From Anaerotignum faecicola (GTDB lineage: Bacteria > Bacillota > Clostridia > Lachnospirales > Anaerotignaceae): a DNA stretch of 64,000 nucleotides. This document shows, one piece after another, positions 1 through 9,506 of the stretch. Below the pieces are notes generated by a model, which saw nothing but the letters and a program-made list of their open reading frames with translations, did no database searches and was not told where the DNA came from. The DNA is taken from NCBI RefSeq assembly GCF_003865035.1, contig NZ_BHVZ01000004.1, forward strand, positions 62,001 to 126,000, given 5' to 3'. How positions within the stretch are numbered: position 1 is the first letter of the stretch; every line of letters starts with the position of its first letter. A program made the position numbers and the translations under genes.

Positions 1-3000
1 TCAAGCTCTGTCTTATTTGTCGGCGCTTTAATAGCTGCTGCATTTTCTGCACTGTCGCCCGCTTTAACTGTTACGCCTTCAAAAGCTATTGTGGCAAGGC
101 TGTCTTTATTTGCCTTAATTGCAGGATTGCCCGAAAATTCCGCACTGCCGCCGCTAAAGGATATTTTATCCCCCAAAAGGAATAATGCATACCAATAATT
201 GGTTTCTGCCGTCATTTTACCGTCTTTAAAATCGAAGTTCTTCGCATAAATGCAGTAGCTGCCGGTTGATAAAAGCTTAACCTCGCCACCATCTTGAACA
301 TAGTCAAAGCCACCCTTGGTTGATGTTTGATAGAAACAATACAAATCAGAAACAATGTCAACCTTTGCATTTTCTGTTACCTTAAAGTCTCCCGCAGCGC
401 AGATACCTATAGTGCCGCCTCCCGACATTTTAAGGTTAATGTTAGCATCGCCACCAATTGTTAAGCCGCCTTCGGCAAAAATTCCTTCATGGGTGCCTGC
501 TGTTGCCTGGTGGTCTGTTTTAATTGTCACCTTGTCACCAATAGTTAAGAGCCCTTTGGAACCAATTCCATAGGCAAAAGTCCATTCCGGAGCAATGTTA
601 AGGTTAAGGGTTCCTTCGCCCACAAATGTGAGGGTTCCCTCGGAATATATTCCGTTATACCCAGAATAACCCAGTGAGCCGTCAAACGGTGCACCAACCG
701 TATTTTCACCCTCAAGTTTAATATTAAGCCCTGAAAGCTTGCTGTAAACAGAAGCCCATACGCCCATGTTGGCTTTTTCTGTAATGTTTACTCCGCTAAG
801 GGTCAATGTATTTGTTTTGGCATCAAACTTAACTTTCCCATCATTCACAGTACCTGCTAAAACATTTGCTGCATTTTTGTTTGTAACCTGTGTTTCACCA
901 ATCCAAAGGTTATATTTTTCTTCAGGCTCATAATTTTCAGAATATATTTTCAGATATTTATATATTTTATATCCGTCTGCTGTGTTAGGAAGCGAAGTAA
1001 TTTCTGATGCGATATCTTTGCTTTCCCCCGCAAGTATTTTCATATCGGTATATTTTGAAGTATCAGGTAAAATGCCTCCCAAATAAACCGCCTGCAAACC
1101 TCCTGTAGCCTCAATTATTCCGTTAGAAATTTCAAATTTTTTGGAGGAAGATGCAACAGAAAGTCCCACTTCTTCGCCATCAGCTATTAAACTGCCTCCT
1201 GTGAATTCCATGCCTTCCACAGCAAGACCTGCATATTCGGATGTAATCCTCACTGTGCCGCCGTTTTGAGTATAAGGCTTGCTGTCCGACTCAATGCCGA
1301 CATATGACGAATATACCTGAACTTCTGCGCTGTCTTTAATTTCAAAACCATTAGCCATGGCTCCTATGAAGTATGTACTTTCTTTATAACTGTCTTCGAT
1401 CGTGCTGGTTGTTATATTAAGCTCTGCACTTTCCTGAACAACGCATTTTCCGTAAGATATAACACCATAAACAAATCCTACTTTATCGCCGGGGTTGCCA
1501 CTCATTGTGTTCACATTAACAGTTGTGTTTTTGCCGAATGTAAGGTTGCCTTCGGCAAAAATTCCCATGTTCATGCCGCTGCCCTTAGCAAAATTTGCTT
1601 TCGGAACATCCACATGTATTGTTCCGCCTCCTGTGAAGGTGATATTGCCTGTGCTTGCAATTGCAATGGCATAGTCGCATGTAAGAGCCGTAGTCGGGCT
1701 TGCCATAGCAAGAATGTTTTCATTCTCAAGATTAATTATAAGGTTTGGCATATCTGCATAAATACCAACATATTCCGCTTTCCCATCCACTGTTCTAAGC
1801 GCACCGACCAAGTCAAAAAAGCCTGCGTTGCTAAGTGTGAGGGTATTTGTTGTTGGGTCAAATTTTGCAGAGGTCGGGTTGTCGGTTAAAATGTCCTCTT
1901 TATTTGCTTCCGTTACCTGAATTTCGCCCAACCAAAGGTTATATTCCGATGGTGCTGTTTTTGCGTTTACTGCAAAATATGGATATGCTTTAAATTCTGC
2001 TGCGCTTGTTGGAGCCTCAATAGGCTGTGCAGCTTCACTGGAGGAGCCGCCTTTAACCTCCACGTCGCTAAAGGTGATTGCTTTAGATTCATAAACTGCA
2101 ACGCCGGTTTTTGCCAAAAATTCTGCATTTCCGCCTGTAAACGAAGTAACGGAATCCTTTCCGTTCACACACAGGGCTTTATCATTTGAAACTACGTTAA
2201 GCGTTCCGCCGCTAAAGTCGAAGTTTGTAACCTCAATACCAACATCAGCCCTCTTAACGTTCACTTTTCCGCCTTTTTGAATGTAATTAAGCCTGCTTGA
2301 TCCGCCCAGACTTACAAAAATCCCCCAGGAATTGTTCATCTCTGTGGAAAGGGTAATTTCGGTGTTTTCCAAAACCTCAAATTCCCCCAAAGCGTTAATT
2401 GCTTTAATTACGGTTGAAGCATTTGCTGCACGGGTTAATGTAATATCCAGCTTTGAGTTGCCCAAAGCTTTAATTCCGCCTTCTGCATTAATTCCATAAG
2501 CCGCAGTCCCTGAAACAACGTTTTTCATTTTAATTGAAACATCTTCCTCAATAGTTAAAAGCCCTACCGAGTCAATTCCATAGATATAGTTCCAGTCGGA
2601 GGCAAAGGCAATATCAAGGCTGCCTGTTCCGCAAATGGTTAAGTTTCCTGAGGAATATATTCCTCTATAGCTTGTGGTAGTTTCATCTTTTGGTGAATCA
2701 ATTGTGTTATTACCTTCAACCTTAATAACAAGGTTTTCAAGGTTGCTGAATATTGATGCACCGAATCTATTGACGTGTTTTCCTGTGATGTTTGCGTTCT
2801 TAAGGGTTAAAGTGCTTGATTCAAAATCAAAAGAAACTGTACCGTCTTTTAAAACATCATCTGCGTTTGTGCTTGTAACCTGCACTCCAGAAATCCAAAG
2901 GTCATACTCTTGGGCGGGCGCAGCTGTTTTTTCAATTTTATAATATTTATGTGTACCGATTTCTTCTGCTGTGGCAGGAACTTGGGAAAGCTTTTCGGCA

Positions 3001-4517
3001 ACTCCCGCACTTTCTCCTGCCGAAATGGCATAATTTTTAAAGCCTGAAAAATCAAACTTTGCATTGCCGGAATCTATGGCTTTTTCTTTGCCAAAAAGCT
3101 CTGCCGTGCCGCCTGTAAATTTAAGAGTATCTGCTGTGTGCAGGGCAGTTTTTTCTGATGTTACGTTAAGGCTTCCGCCGCCGAATTCAAAGTTATCCAT
3201 ATAGATGCCTTCTTCAGCCGCATTAACAGTCACTCTGCCTCCTGTCTGCTTAAACCCTGAACCGCTTGCTACAGAATGTGAAATGCCCTTTTTGTTTGAC
3301 TTTATATCAAGTACGGCATCTTCCGAAACCTTTAAAACATTGGCTTCAATTGCCGAAACATAGTCATGTCTATTGTTTATATCCACCGTAGTTTCCGAGT
3401 TGCCTTTAAATTCAATTGTTTCGGGAGAATACAAACCTATATATTTATTTTCCGTATCATCAGTAGTGTCTTGAATCGTAATTTTCACATCATCAGAAAC
3501 AGTAATGCCCTCTGTGGCATAAATTCCCTGGGCCTCCTCCTCACGATATTTTCCAAGGTTTATGGTAAGGTTCGAGTCCCCCTCGATATTAATTGCTCCT
3601 TCATTATAAATACCGCAATAGTTGTTGGAGTACGTGCTTTCATAGGTACCAATAATGCTTGATTTTCCCGTAGCTTTAATGTTAAGTTCATCAAGCTTTC
3701 CGTAAATCGGATAATGCTTGCCGCCTTTACTATAGGCAAGTCCTTCGTCTATATTTGCTCCGTCAAGGGTAAGGGTGTTTGTTGCCGCATCAAAGGAAAT
3801 CTTGCCGTTGTTAACTGTATCTGTGGATAAAACATTTCCTGCATTTGCGCTGGTAACCTGTGTGTTTCCCACCCAAAGCTTATATTTTGTTTCTCCGCCT
3901 TTCGGCTTCCAAAGGGCAATGTTGTCGATAAAAGCCACAACACCTTCCGCCGGATTATTTTCAAAGTAAAACTCAAGCTTAACAGTATATCCTGCGGCCT
4001 GCCAAAAGTCAAATATTTTATTCTGAATTTTCTCTGTGCTTGGTTCAACTCTCCAATGCACACCGGAAAAACCGCCCGACAGCCCTACCGGCGTAATTTC
4101 GGCAGCAAGTTTTCTGCCTGGGTTTTTGCCGTCCAGCGTCCAATAGTCAAAGGTAAGCTTATACTCCTTACCGATTGAAAGGTCAAAATTATCGCTTGTT
4201 TTAATTGTTACTTTAGCATCTTTTCCGTTTAAAAAAAGAGAATTTTTGCTGCCTTCGGGTGCAAGCACGTTCTCGCCAGTTTCAACAACATAGGCCCCTT
4301 GGCCGGACCACTCTTCAGGCATATCGGTGCTTGCCATAAAGCCCAATTCCTCGTTCTCTTTAAAACTCTCCGAATCATAAGATTCAAAATCCTCGCTCCA
4401 AACAAGCTCGTAGCCGTCATATGGCGGCTCAAAATCGGTCGCCGCAAAGGCACTTGCCGGAACAAGAGAAAAAACCATAACCATGCTTAAAACGAAGCTT
4501 AAAAGTTTTTCCCTCAT
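1..4517 (-). CDS. Secreted multi-repeat surface protein (partial, C-terminus beyond left edge)
   Basis: The frame is open from an ATG at 4517 to the left edge (1505 residues, no stop). An AGGAGGG ribosome binding site sits about 5 bases upstream. Residues 1-26 are a signal peptide ending near SAFA-A. Residues about 30-195 look like a carbohydrate-binding, jelly-roll-like domain. After that, four modules of about 320-340 residues each begin with a Y-x-LW-(I/V/L) motif followed by QVT and an N-TLTL core, starting near 3893, 2911, 1950 and 930. Each module is rich in short G-x-I/G-x-L strand repeats typical of right-handed beta-helices. It is probably an exported adhesin or extracellular matrix protein; the function is inferred only from architecture. 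No anchor is visible because the end is missing. Confidence 0.85.
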   Translation of the reverse strand, partial: MREKLLSFVLSMVMVFSLVPASAFAATDFEPPYDGYELVWSEDFESYDSESFKENEELGFMASTDMPEEWSGQGAYVVETGENVLAPEGSKNSLFLNGKDAKVTIKTSDNFDLSIGKEYKLTFDYWTLDGKNPGRKLAAEITPVGLSGGFSGVHWRVEPSTEKIQNKIFDFWQAAGYTVKLEFYFENNPAEGVVAFIDNIALWKPKGGETKYKLWVGNTQVTSANAGNVLSTDTVNNGKISFDAATNTLTLDGANIDEGLAYSKGGKHYPIYGKLDELNIKATGKSSIIGTYESTYSNNYCGIYNEGAINIEGDSNLTINLGKYREEEAQGIYATEGITVSDDVKITIQDTTDDTENKYIGLYSPETIEFKGNSETTVDINNRHDYVSAIEANVLKVSEDAVLDIKSNKKGISHSVASGSGFKQTGGRVTVNAAEEGIYMDNFEFGGGSLNVTSEKTALHTADTLKFTGGTAELFGKEKAIDSGNAKFDFSGFKNYAISAGESAGVAEKLSQVPATAEEIGTHKYYKIEKTAAPAQEYDLWISGVQVTSTNADDVLKDGTVSFDFESSTLTLKNANITGKHVNRFGASIFSNLENLVIKVEGNNTIDSPKDETTTSYRGIYSSGNLTICGTGSLDIAFASDWNYIYGIDSVGLLTIEEDVSIKMKNVVSGTAAYGINAEGGIKALGNSKLDITLTRAANASTVIKAINALGEFEVLENTEITLSTEMNNSWGIFVSLGGSSRLNYIQKGGKVNVKRADVGIEVTNFDFSGGTLNVVSNDKALCVNGKDSVTSFTGGNAEFLAKTGVAVYESKAITFSDVEVKGGSSSEAAQPIEAPTSAAEFKAYPYFAVNAKTAPSEYNLWLGEIQVTEANKEDILTDNPTSAKFDPTTNTLTLSNAGFFDLVGALRTVDGKAEYVGIYADMPNLIINLENENILAMASPTTALTCDYAIAIASTGNITFTGGGTIHVDVPKANFAKGSGMNMGIFAEGNLTFGKNTTVNVNTMSGNPGDKVGFVYGVISYGKCVVQESAELNITTSTIEDSYKESTYFIGAMANGFEIKDSAEVQVYSSYVGIESDSKPYTQNGGTVRITSEYAGLAVEGMEFTGGSLIADGEEVGLSVASSSKKFEISNGIIEATGGLQAVYLGGILPDTSKYTDMKILAGESKDIASEITSLPNTADGYKIYKYLKIYSENYEPEEKYNLWIGETQVTNKNAANVLAGTVNDGKVKFDAKTNTLTLSGVNITEKANMGVWASVYSKLSGLNIKLEGENTVGAPFDGSLGYSGYNGIYSEGTLTFVGEGTLNLNIAPEWTFAYGIGSKGLLTIGDKVTIKTDHQATAGTHEGIFAEGGLTIGGDANINLKMSGGGTIGICAAGDFKVTENAKVDIVSDLYCFYQTSTKGGFDYVQDGGEVKLLSTGSYCIYAKNFDFKDGKMTAETNYWYALFLLGDKISFSGGSAEFSGNPAIKANKDSLATIAFEGVTVKAGDSAENAAAIKAPTNKTEL

Positions 4518-4607
4518 AATATCCCTCCTTTTATAATGTTAAAATACAATAAAATATATTGTTGGGGCCCCTCCAAAAGAAGAATCAAGAAGATAATTTT
4601 CAAAAAA

Positions 4608-4778
4608 TTATTGCTCCGCCGAAAGAACTTCAAAGCCTGCCACCCTTGCAATCTCTCCGATCGTGGTTTTAGTATAGCCTTTTTCCAGAAACAGAGCCAC
4701 CGCTGCACGCAGTACCTTCTGCTGTGTTAAAAGACCTACTGATTGTTTTCCTCTCGGCAAATTAGCACACTCCTTCAT
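4608..4778 (-). pseudogene. TetR-family regulator N-terminal remnant
   Basis: A 56-codon frame starts at ATG 4778 and reads as the N-terminal helix-turn-helix of a TetR repressor: a V-L-x-AA-x-x-LF-x-x-KGY-x-x-TTI-x-x-IA core. After the recognition-helix start (ARVAGF) the family pattern stops and the frame terminates at 4608. No ligand-binding domain follows in any frame before the adhesin start at 4517. It is a truncated, non-functional copy, perhaps of the former regulator of the neighbouring surface protein. Confidence 0.6.
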
Positions 4779-5327
4779 ATGTAAAGTATACTTGTGATTA
4801 CACTCCCGTAATATTATGTAATTATCATAACATACGACTTACCATTCTGCAATCAAAACTTTTATAAAACTGTCTTTGCAGCAGCGGCATTAAAAAATAA
4901 GTATAAAAAAAGGCAATGCCTTAGGTGCCTCCAAATAAAAAAACATATTATAACTGAAATAGCGGCAAAACTGCGGATACAAGGAAAAATTCCGAAGGCA
5001 CCCTTTAACTTAGATTGTCTGGGAACTCTGACGGCGTAGCCGCACTTTGCAATATTTCAGTGGTTAGGTTTCTTATACCTTGCCATAATAAAAGGTCCTA
5101 CTAATGATATTTATCGTATCATAGAAGAACCTTTAAACACTATTTTACAGAAAAACCCTCACATGCCCTTTTTATAGCAATGCAGTCGTCAAACCACTGC
5201 TATTTTATAACAAGGAGGTTTTTATATACTAAAGTTTTATCTTCCCCCAGTAAAACTGGGGGTTTATTTCCACGCATAAATGCACCAAGAAAAAGCAGCA
5301 AAATATAAAATTGTGCCGCCAAGATCA
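4779..5327. other. Non-coding stretch, possible decayed insertion element
   Basis: No convincing gene is present in this ~550 bases. It holds several short inverted repeats, such as AAGGCAATGCCTT near 4912 and GGTTTCTTATACC near 5067, and an orphan AGGAGG-like site near 5215 with no frame behind it. It ends with the strong hairpin listed separately. The pattern would fit the non-coding end of an IS200/IS605-like element, but no transposase or TnpB frame is left to prove it. Confidence 0.25.
5244..5269 (+). terminator. Strong hairpin with T-rich tail
   Basis: CCCCCAGT (5244-5251), a three-base loop, and ACTGGGGG (5255-5262) form a perfect 8-bp stem followed by TTTATTT. It is oriented as a plus-strand rho-independent terminator, although no plus-strand gene precedes it. 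It could be the right end of a lost insertion element. Confidence 0.55.
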
Positions 5328-6680
5328 TTAAAGCAACGGTGTCATATACAAAGGAAGGAACACAATTCCATTTTCCTCTTTTAGATCCCCTGTATGCAGA
5401 ACGTATGGGGTATTTGTTTGTTGATCAAATTTTCTAATAAATTTTTTTAGGGATGTGATTGTGTAGTTTTTGGAAGATTTCACTTCAATGGGAGAAATAT
5501 TATGGCGATTGCTTGTTTTGCTTTTTGCAATCAAAAAATCAATCTCCATTCTTTCTTCTTTATCTTCCCTGCAGGAACAGGAGTAAAAATATAATTTGTG
5601 ACCACTTGCAACAAGCATTTGGGCAACAATGTTCTCCACGATCATCCCTTTATTTACTTCCAGTTTATCAAAGAGCAATTTTTTATAAAGCTCCTCACTT
5701 ACAATCCCATTTTCATCAAATGCATGACTAATCAGCAACCCTGTATCTGCCATATAGCATTTTAAGGTCATGCGATCCATATTAAGTTTCAATCCAATGC
5801 TCGGAGCTGTAGAATTGTAACAGATATTTACGATCATTGCATCCTCAAGCCAAAACAACGCATCCTCATAGTCCCGCAGGCGCGCCTCTTTACTGATAGA
5901 TGATAACTTAAACTTCTTTTCATGCTTTTGCAGTTGTGACGGTATTTCATCAAAAATACTCGCTACCTTAATTTCATAACCACTTGCGTGTTTCATAATA
6001 TCTGCTCTATATAAGGTAAGTATGTCTCTTTTGATTTTATCTACTTTATCAAAATCCTTAGATAAAACATACTCCTGAACTGCCTGCGGCATCCCCCCGA
6101 CAATTAAATACTGCCGGAAGTAATCCATAGCCTTACGGTGCATGCTCTGACCCATTGGCTTATTCTCTGTAAAGCACTTTTTAATAATCCCCATAAGGGT
6201 ATCATTTCCCAATGCTAAGAGAAACTCCTCAAAATCCATCGGGTACATTCTGATGTGGCGTTCTTCAGATGGAATCAGAATATCCTGCACATTCTTTTTA
6301 ATAGACATGAGTGAACCTGTTTCAATATAATCATACCGCCCATCTGCCACAAGATATTTAATCGCAGCTCTCGCTCTTGGATACATCTGCACCTCATCAA
6401 AAATGATTAGCGATTCATGCGGATATAGCTTTACATTATAATAAACCGATAAATACATAAATAGCGAATCCAAATCATTCAGATAATTATTAAATAAGTC
6501 TTTCACTTCATCATTTACCCTATTGAAATCAATCATAAGGTAGGTTTTATATTCAGTCTTGGCAAATTCCTCAACAATATAGCTTTTTCCAACACGCCTT
6601 GCTCCATCAATCAGTAATGCTGTTTTTCCTGCTCCGTCCTTCTTCCATTCCAGGAGCACATCATATATTTTTCTCTTCAT
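5328..6680 (-). CDS. ATP-binding protein, AAA_14/DUF4143 family
   Basis: This is a 450-residue protein of the common AAA_14 plus DUF4143 architecture. The Walker A motif is GARRVGKS at residues 26-33. The Walker B is LIIFDEVQ near residue 93. The C-terminal third carries the DUF4143 nuclease-like fold, with the IDFLIAKS and IEVKSSK strands that resemble a PD-(D/E)XK core. Members are widespread, often mobile and frequently solitary; their biological role is unsettled. The gene stands alone with its own GGAGC ribosome binding site. Length is normal and no lesion is seen. Confidence 0.88.
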   Translation of the reverse strand: MKRKIYDVLLEWKKDGAGKTALLIDGARRVGKSYIVEEFAKTEYKTYLMIDFNRVNDEVKDLFNNYLNDLDSLFMYLSVYYNVKLYPHESLIIFDEVQMYPRARAAIKYLVADGRYDYIETGSLMSIKKNVQDILIPSEERHIRMYPMDFEEFLLALGNDTLMGIIKKCFTENKPMGQSMHRKAMDYFRQYLIVGGMPQAVQEYVLSKDFDKVDKIKRDILTLYRADIMKHASGYEIKVASIFDEIPSQLQKHEKKFKLSSISKEARLRDYEDALFWLEDAMIVNICYNSTAPSIGLKLNMDRMTLKCYMADTGLLISHAFDENGIVSEELYKKLLFDKLEVNKGMIVENIVAQMLVASGHKLYFYSCSCREDKEERMEIDFLIAKSKTSNRHNISPIEVKSSKNYTITSLKKFIRKFDQQTNTPYVLHTGDLKEENGIVFLPLYMTPLL

Positions 6681-6872
6681 TTAAAAGCTCCTTTCAATTA
6701 TACAATAAAACTACGCCTTTATTTTATCACGAAATCCAAAATTTTAACACCATAATTATACACTTTTTCAAAGTTTTTATATCCGTAGTTTTACACGTTT
6801 TCGAGAAATTTAATTAGTATGCTAGCTAAAAAATGAAGGTTAAAACACGGGAATCCTTTTGGCATAATAAAG

Positions 6873-6911
6873 CACCCCACTTGTTTATCGTACTATCTAA
6901 CAAATGGGGTG
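6873..6911 (-). terminator. Rho-independent terminator
   Basis: An imperfect 13-bp stem (CACCCCA-TTGTT against AACAA-TGGGGTG) surrounds a roughly 12-base loop and is followed on the minus strand by CTTTATTA. It lies about 40 bases after the stop of the gene at 6950-7462 and probably ends the whole minus-strand operon coming from 16.5 kb. Confidence 0.65.
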
Positions 6912-6949
6912 TTATTCAAGGTCTCTTTTAGTAGATATATTTTTTCTTT

Positions 6950-7462
6950 CTAAGCACAGATACCTTTCTTATTTTTCTCTACAGGTACTATCATTTCTCT
7001 GGCAAGTATCATCCACTGCACGATATGAAACAAATCTGCCTGAAATTCTGCTGTAAAGCGTGCATCTTCCTTCCACGCAAAAGCGTTTTCATCCATCCGT
7101 TTTATGGCATTTTCTGCCGCCTGATATATTTCTATAGACCTAGTATCCTCTCTTGAAAGCATAATACGCCGACTGATATATTCCTTCTGCCTATGCTCAT
7201 TTACAATAACCTCACCAAGAAATAGCTGTTGTAGAATCAGCATGATAACCTCCTTTATCCGTTTTTCAGTATCTTCCTGCAAAAGATACTTGGGCAGATT
7301 CTGCATCAGTTCCATCACAAGATAAAGTGCTACATATCTGCACTCTATTTCCCGAAAGGCTTGGTAGTGTCTGGAGCCCTCATCAATATGCAGAGAAACA
7401 GCCTTTTTATAACGTGCCTCATAATGCTCATACCATTCTTTCAGTTCCTTTTGGTAGTCCAC
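6950..7462 (-). CDS. Hypothetical helical protein, last gene of conjugative accessory operon
   Basis: About 170 residues, mostly charged amphipathic helices, with no signal peptide or membrane segment and no recognised family. Start choice: GTG at 7462 sits 5 bases after GAGGTGG. An earlier in-frame GTG at 7471 would overlap that ribosome binding site. It follows the PcfJ gene by about 45 bases on the same strand, so it is probably co-transcribed and belongs to the same mobile-element cargo. The function is unknown. Confidence 0.6.
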   Translation of the reverse strand: MDYQKELKEWYEHYEARYKKAVSLHIDEGSRHYQAFREIECRYVALYLVMELMQNLPKYLLQEDTEKRIKEVIMLILQQLFLGEVIVNEHRQKEYISRRIMLSREDTRSIEIYQAAENAIKRMDENAFAWKEDARFTAEFQADLFHIVQWMILAREMIVPVEKNKKGICA

Positions 7463-7506
7463 GTGATCCACCTCGCTTTATCCCATTTATTGTGTTTTCA
7501 CTTCCT

Positions 7507-9489
7507 TTATGCTGCATTTTTCTCTCTGATTTTCTTCAAAACCCTGCTTTCGTATCGTTTCACAAACTCCTGCACCTCGCTCGTCATAACATGATTGCTG
7601 TATCCCCTGCACTGAATGATTTCATTCTTCTGCAGCTCCATCGTATAGAACGGTTTGTCCGGCGATTGCAAATCCCGCACAAAGAGGATAATGCTCGTTC
7701 CGTCTGCCACACGGGAGGTATAGGTTGCAACACAGTGATGGAGGGTATGTCCTTCTTCTTTGATTTCCAGTAAATCCTTTGGCACAACAACGGCGAACCG
7801 ATTATCTTTCCAGGCATAGAGATTCCGATATTTTTTCAGTAATCGCTTTGCTCGGCGTTCTTCCTGCTGTATTTTCTTTCTCCGCTCCTGCTCCCGTCTA
7901 TTCAGTACATCCTGATATGCTAATTTATGAGCGACAATTAAATCTTTCGGGAACAGGACAAAGCTATTTTTCAGATCATATCCAAGTTCCCGGCAAAAAC
8001 AGATATAGTCCTTCCAGATACCCATAATTGTTAAAAGGTCATACTGTCGGTCTATAAAACCATTACAGTACCGTTCTGCCTTATGCAGTGACGTATACTG
8101 TAAAAGCGCGAAGATAACATCCATGTTCTTTCTGTATGTATCGTAGAACCGCTTAAACTCGCCGGCACTCAGGTTCACCCCCTGCTTACATAATTTGTTA
8201 TATATATCCAACTGATAGAAGGACATATCGCAGGCTTGAATAAAGCGAAAATTCTGTTTGGAAACCCCAAGCATTTCGTGAAGGGACTTCTTATTCCTCT
8301 GCACACGATATGCATAATTGGAATAGCTTGTAAGCTCGTAGGTCATTGCATAAAGCCCCGCTTTCACGAAGTATTCGATTTCAGGCATACTCTGATACCG
8401 CTTCAGATAGCCATAAGGATTCACTGCGGCCCCGTCCCAACGGGAGGCAAATTCCTTTAATGCACAATATTGATACCGCGTATTCTTCAGAACAGCATGC
8501 AGATTCTTTGTATAGACCGCTACGTCCAAGAAACTATATTTCATCCAATCCTGACACCATCTGATTTTTCCGGTCTGTTTAAACTGCCGATATTCATAGC
8601 CAAGAACCAAGCTATCTTCATAAAACTCTCGCATCAGCTCCTTCGTGCTGATTTTAGGATTACGGTAATCACCATAATACGATTTGGAAACAGAAAAATA
8701 CCGTACCAGAAACCCTTTCGGTGTTTTCTGGAAATAAGCAACCTGCCCATGGTCAAAAATATGTTTTGCTTTTCCCTCTGCAAGAAATATAACCTTTACG
8801 CCACATTTCGGGCAGTGTCCTTTTGCACGATGCCGTACTTTATGCACCTTTACCTCCTGATGGCAATGCGTGCAATAGCCGTCCATATATTTTTTTCTGC
8901 TGTAGCGATAATAGATATATCTGCTGTGCGCCATCGCAACCTCATCAATCCAATCATCGAAGTCCTTGGGCAAGGGCTTTATTTCTTGCATTTTCCGGTC
9001 TATGCGTTTCTCAATTATTGCATGCTTCTTTTGAAGCCGCTGCTCCAGAATCATGTTCTGCGCCTGCCTGATTTTTGCATACCCACTTCGCTTTATCCTT
9101 TCATCCTCCGTATAGGAAAGGTATGTATTCACCACTCGTTCCGAAGCGGTATCACAAAGAACAGGTTCTTCCTTGCTATAGTAATCATACGCAAGCAGAG
9201 AGTCTAATCTGCCCGTGCGCCATTTCACAGTACCTTCTTCATAGTACTGTGAGATATAATCCGTTTTTGTCAGGAAGGTTCTGATTCTCGGTTCTTTTAT
9301 CCCAAGAACAAGATCCTTTCTGCTATATAACTGCAATACCAGAATTCGTTTATGATTTATCATCCTTACCGCTGCTTTGATATAGTACGATGCTTTTTCA
9401 TGCCGTCTTGCCTGACTGATGGTAGCCTCTGTCGCCAACTGTACCGGTATCTTCCGAAGCAACACTTTCTTTAAGCTGTTCTTTCCCAT
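7507..9489 (-). CDS. PcfJ domain-containing protein
   Basis: This 660-residue protein starts at ATG 9489 behind AGGAGGTG; a frame extension to 9522 exists but lacks a ribosome binding site. The middle contains two CxxC pairs (CTHCHQ and CPKCGV, residues about 210-235), a likely zinc ribbon. The C-terminal ~130 residues carry the PcfJ signature, including an EEGHTLHHCVATY stretch and a Y-x-ME-x-x-x-x-x-I-x-QCRG strand. PcfJ-type proteins are encoded in conjugative plasmids and ICEs next to PcfK; the molecular role is not established. It directly follows the PcfK-like gene here, which supports the assignment. Confidence 0.85.
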   Translation of the reverse strand: MGKNSLKKVLLRKIPVQLATEATISQARRHEKASYYIKAAVRMINHKRILVLQLYSRKDLVLGIKEPRIRTFLTKTDYISQYYEEGTVKWRTGRLDSLLAYDYYSKEEPVLCDTASERVVNTYLSYTEDERIKRSGYAKIRQAQNMILEQRLQKKHAIIEKRIDRKMQEIKPLPKDFDDWIDEVAMAHSRYIYYRYSRKKYMDGYCTHCHQEVKVHKVRHRAKGHCPKCGVKVIFLAEGKAKHIFDHGQVAYFQKTPKGFLVRYFSVSKSYYGDYRNPKISTKELMREFYEDSLVLGYEYRQFKQTGKIRWCQDWMKYSFLDVAVYTKNLHAVLKNTRYQYCALKEFASRWDGAAVNPYGYLKRYQSMPEIEYFVKAGLYAMTYELTSYSNYAYRVQRNKKSLHEMLGVSKQNFRFIQACDMSFYQLDIYNKLCKQGVNLSAGEFKRFYDTYRKNMDVIFALLQYTSLHKAERYCNGFIDRQYDLLTIMGIWKDYICFCRELGYDLKNSFVLFPKDLIVAHKLAYQDVLNRREQERRKKIQQEERRAKRLLKKYRNLYAWKDNRFAVVVPKDLLEIKEEGHTLHHCVATYTSRVADGTSIILFVRDLQSPDKPFYTMELQKNEIIQCRGYSNHVMTSEVQEFVKRYESRVLKKIREKNAA

Positions 9490-9506
9490 CTTAAAAAACA
9501 CCTCCT

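Noticed and set aside
355..573. Plus-strand frame of 72 codons
   Set aside because: It is the complement of the repeat surface protein coding frame; no ribosome binding site and low-complexity Pro/Ile text.
1614..1889. Plus-strand Cys-rich frame of 91 codons suggesting a small secreted peptide
   Set aside because: It mirrors the surface-protein codons; no signal peptide or ribosome binding site.
8470..9207. Plus-strand frame of 245 codons
   Set aside because: It lies wholly antisense to the PcfJ gene, whose family motifs are clear; no start signal.
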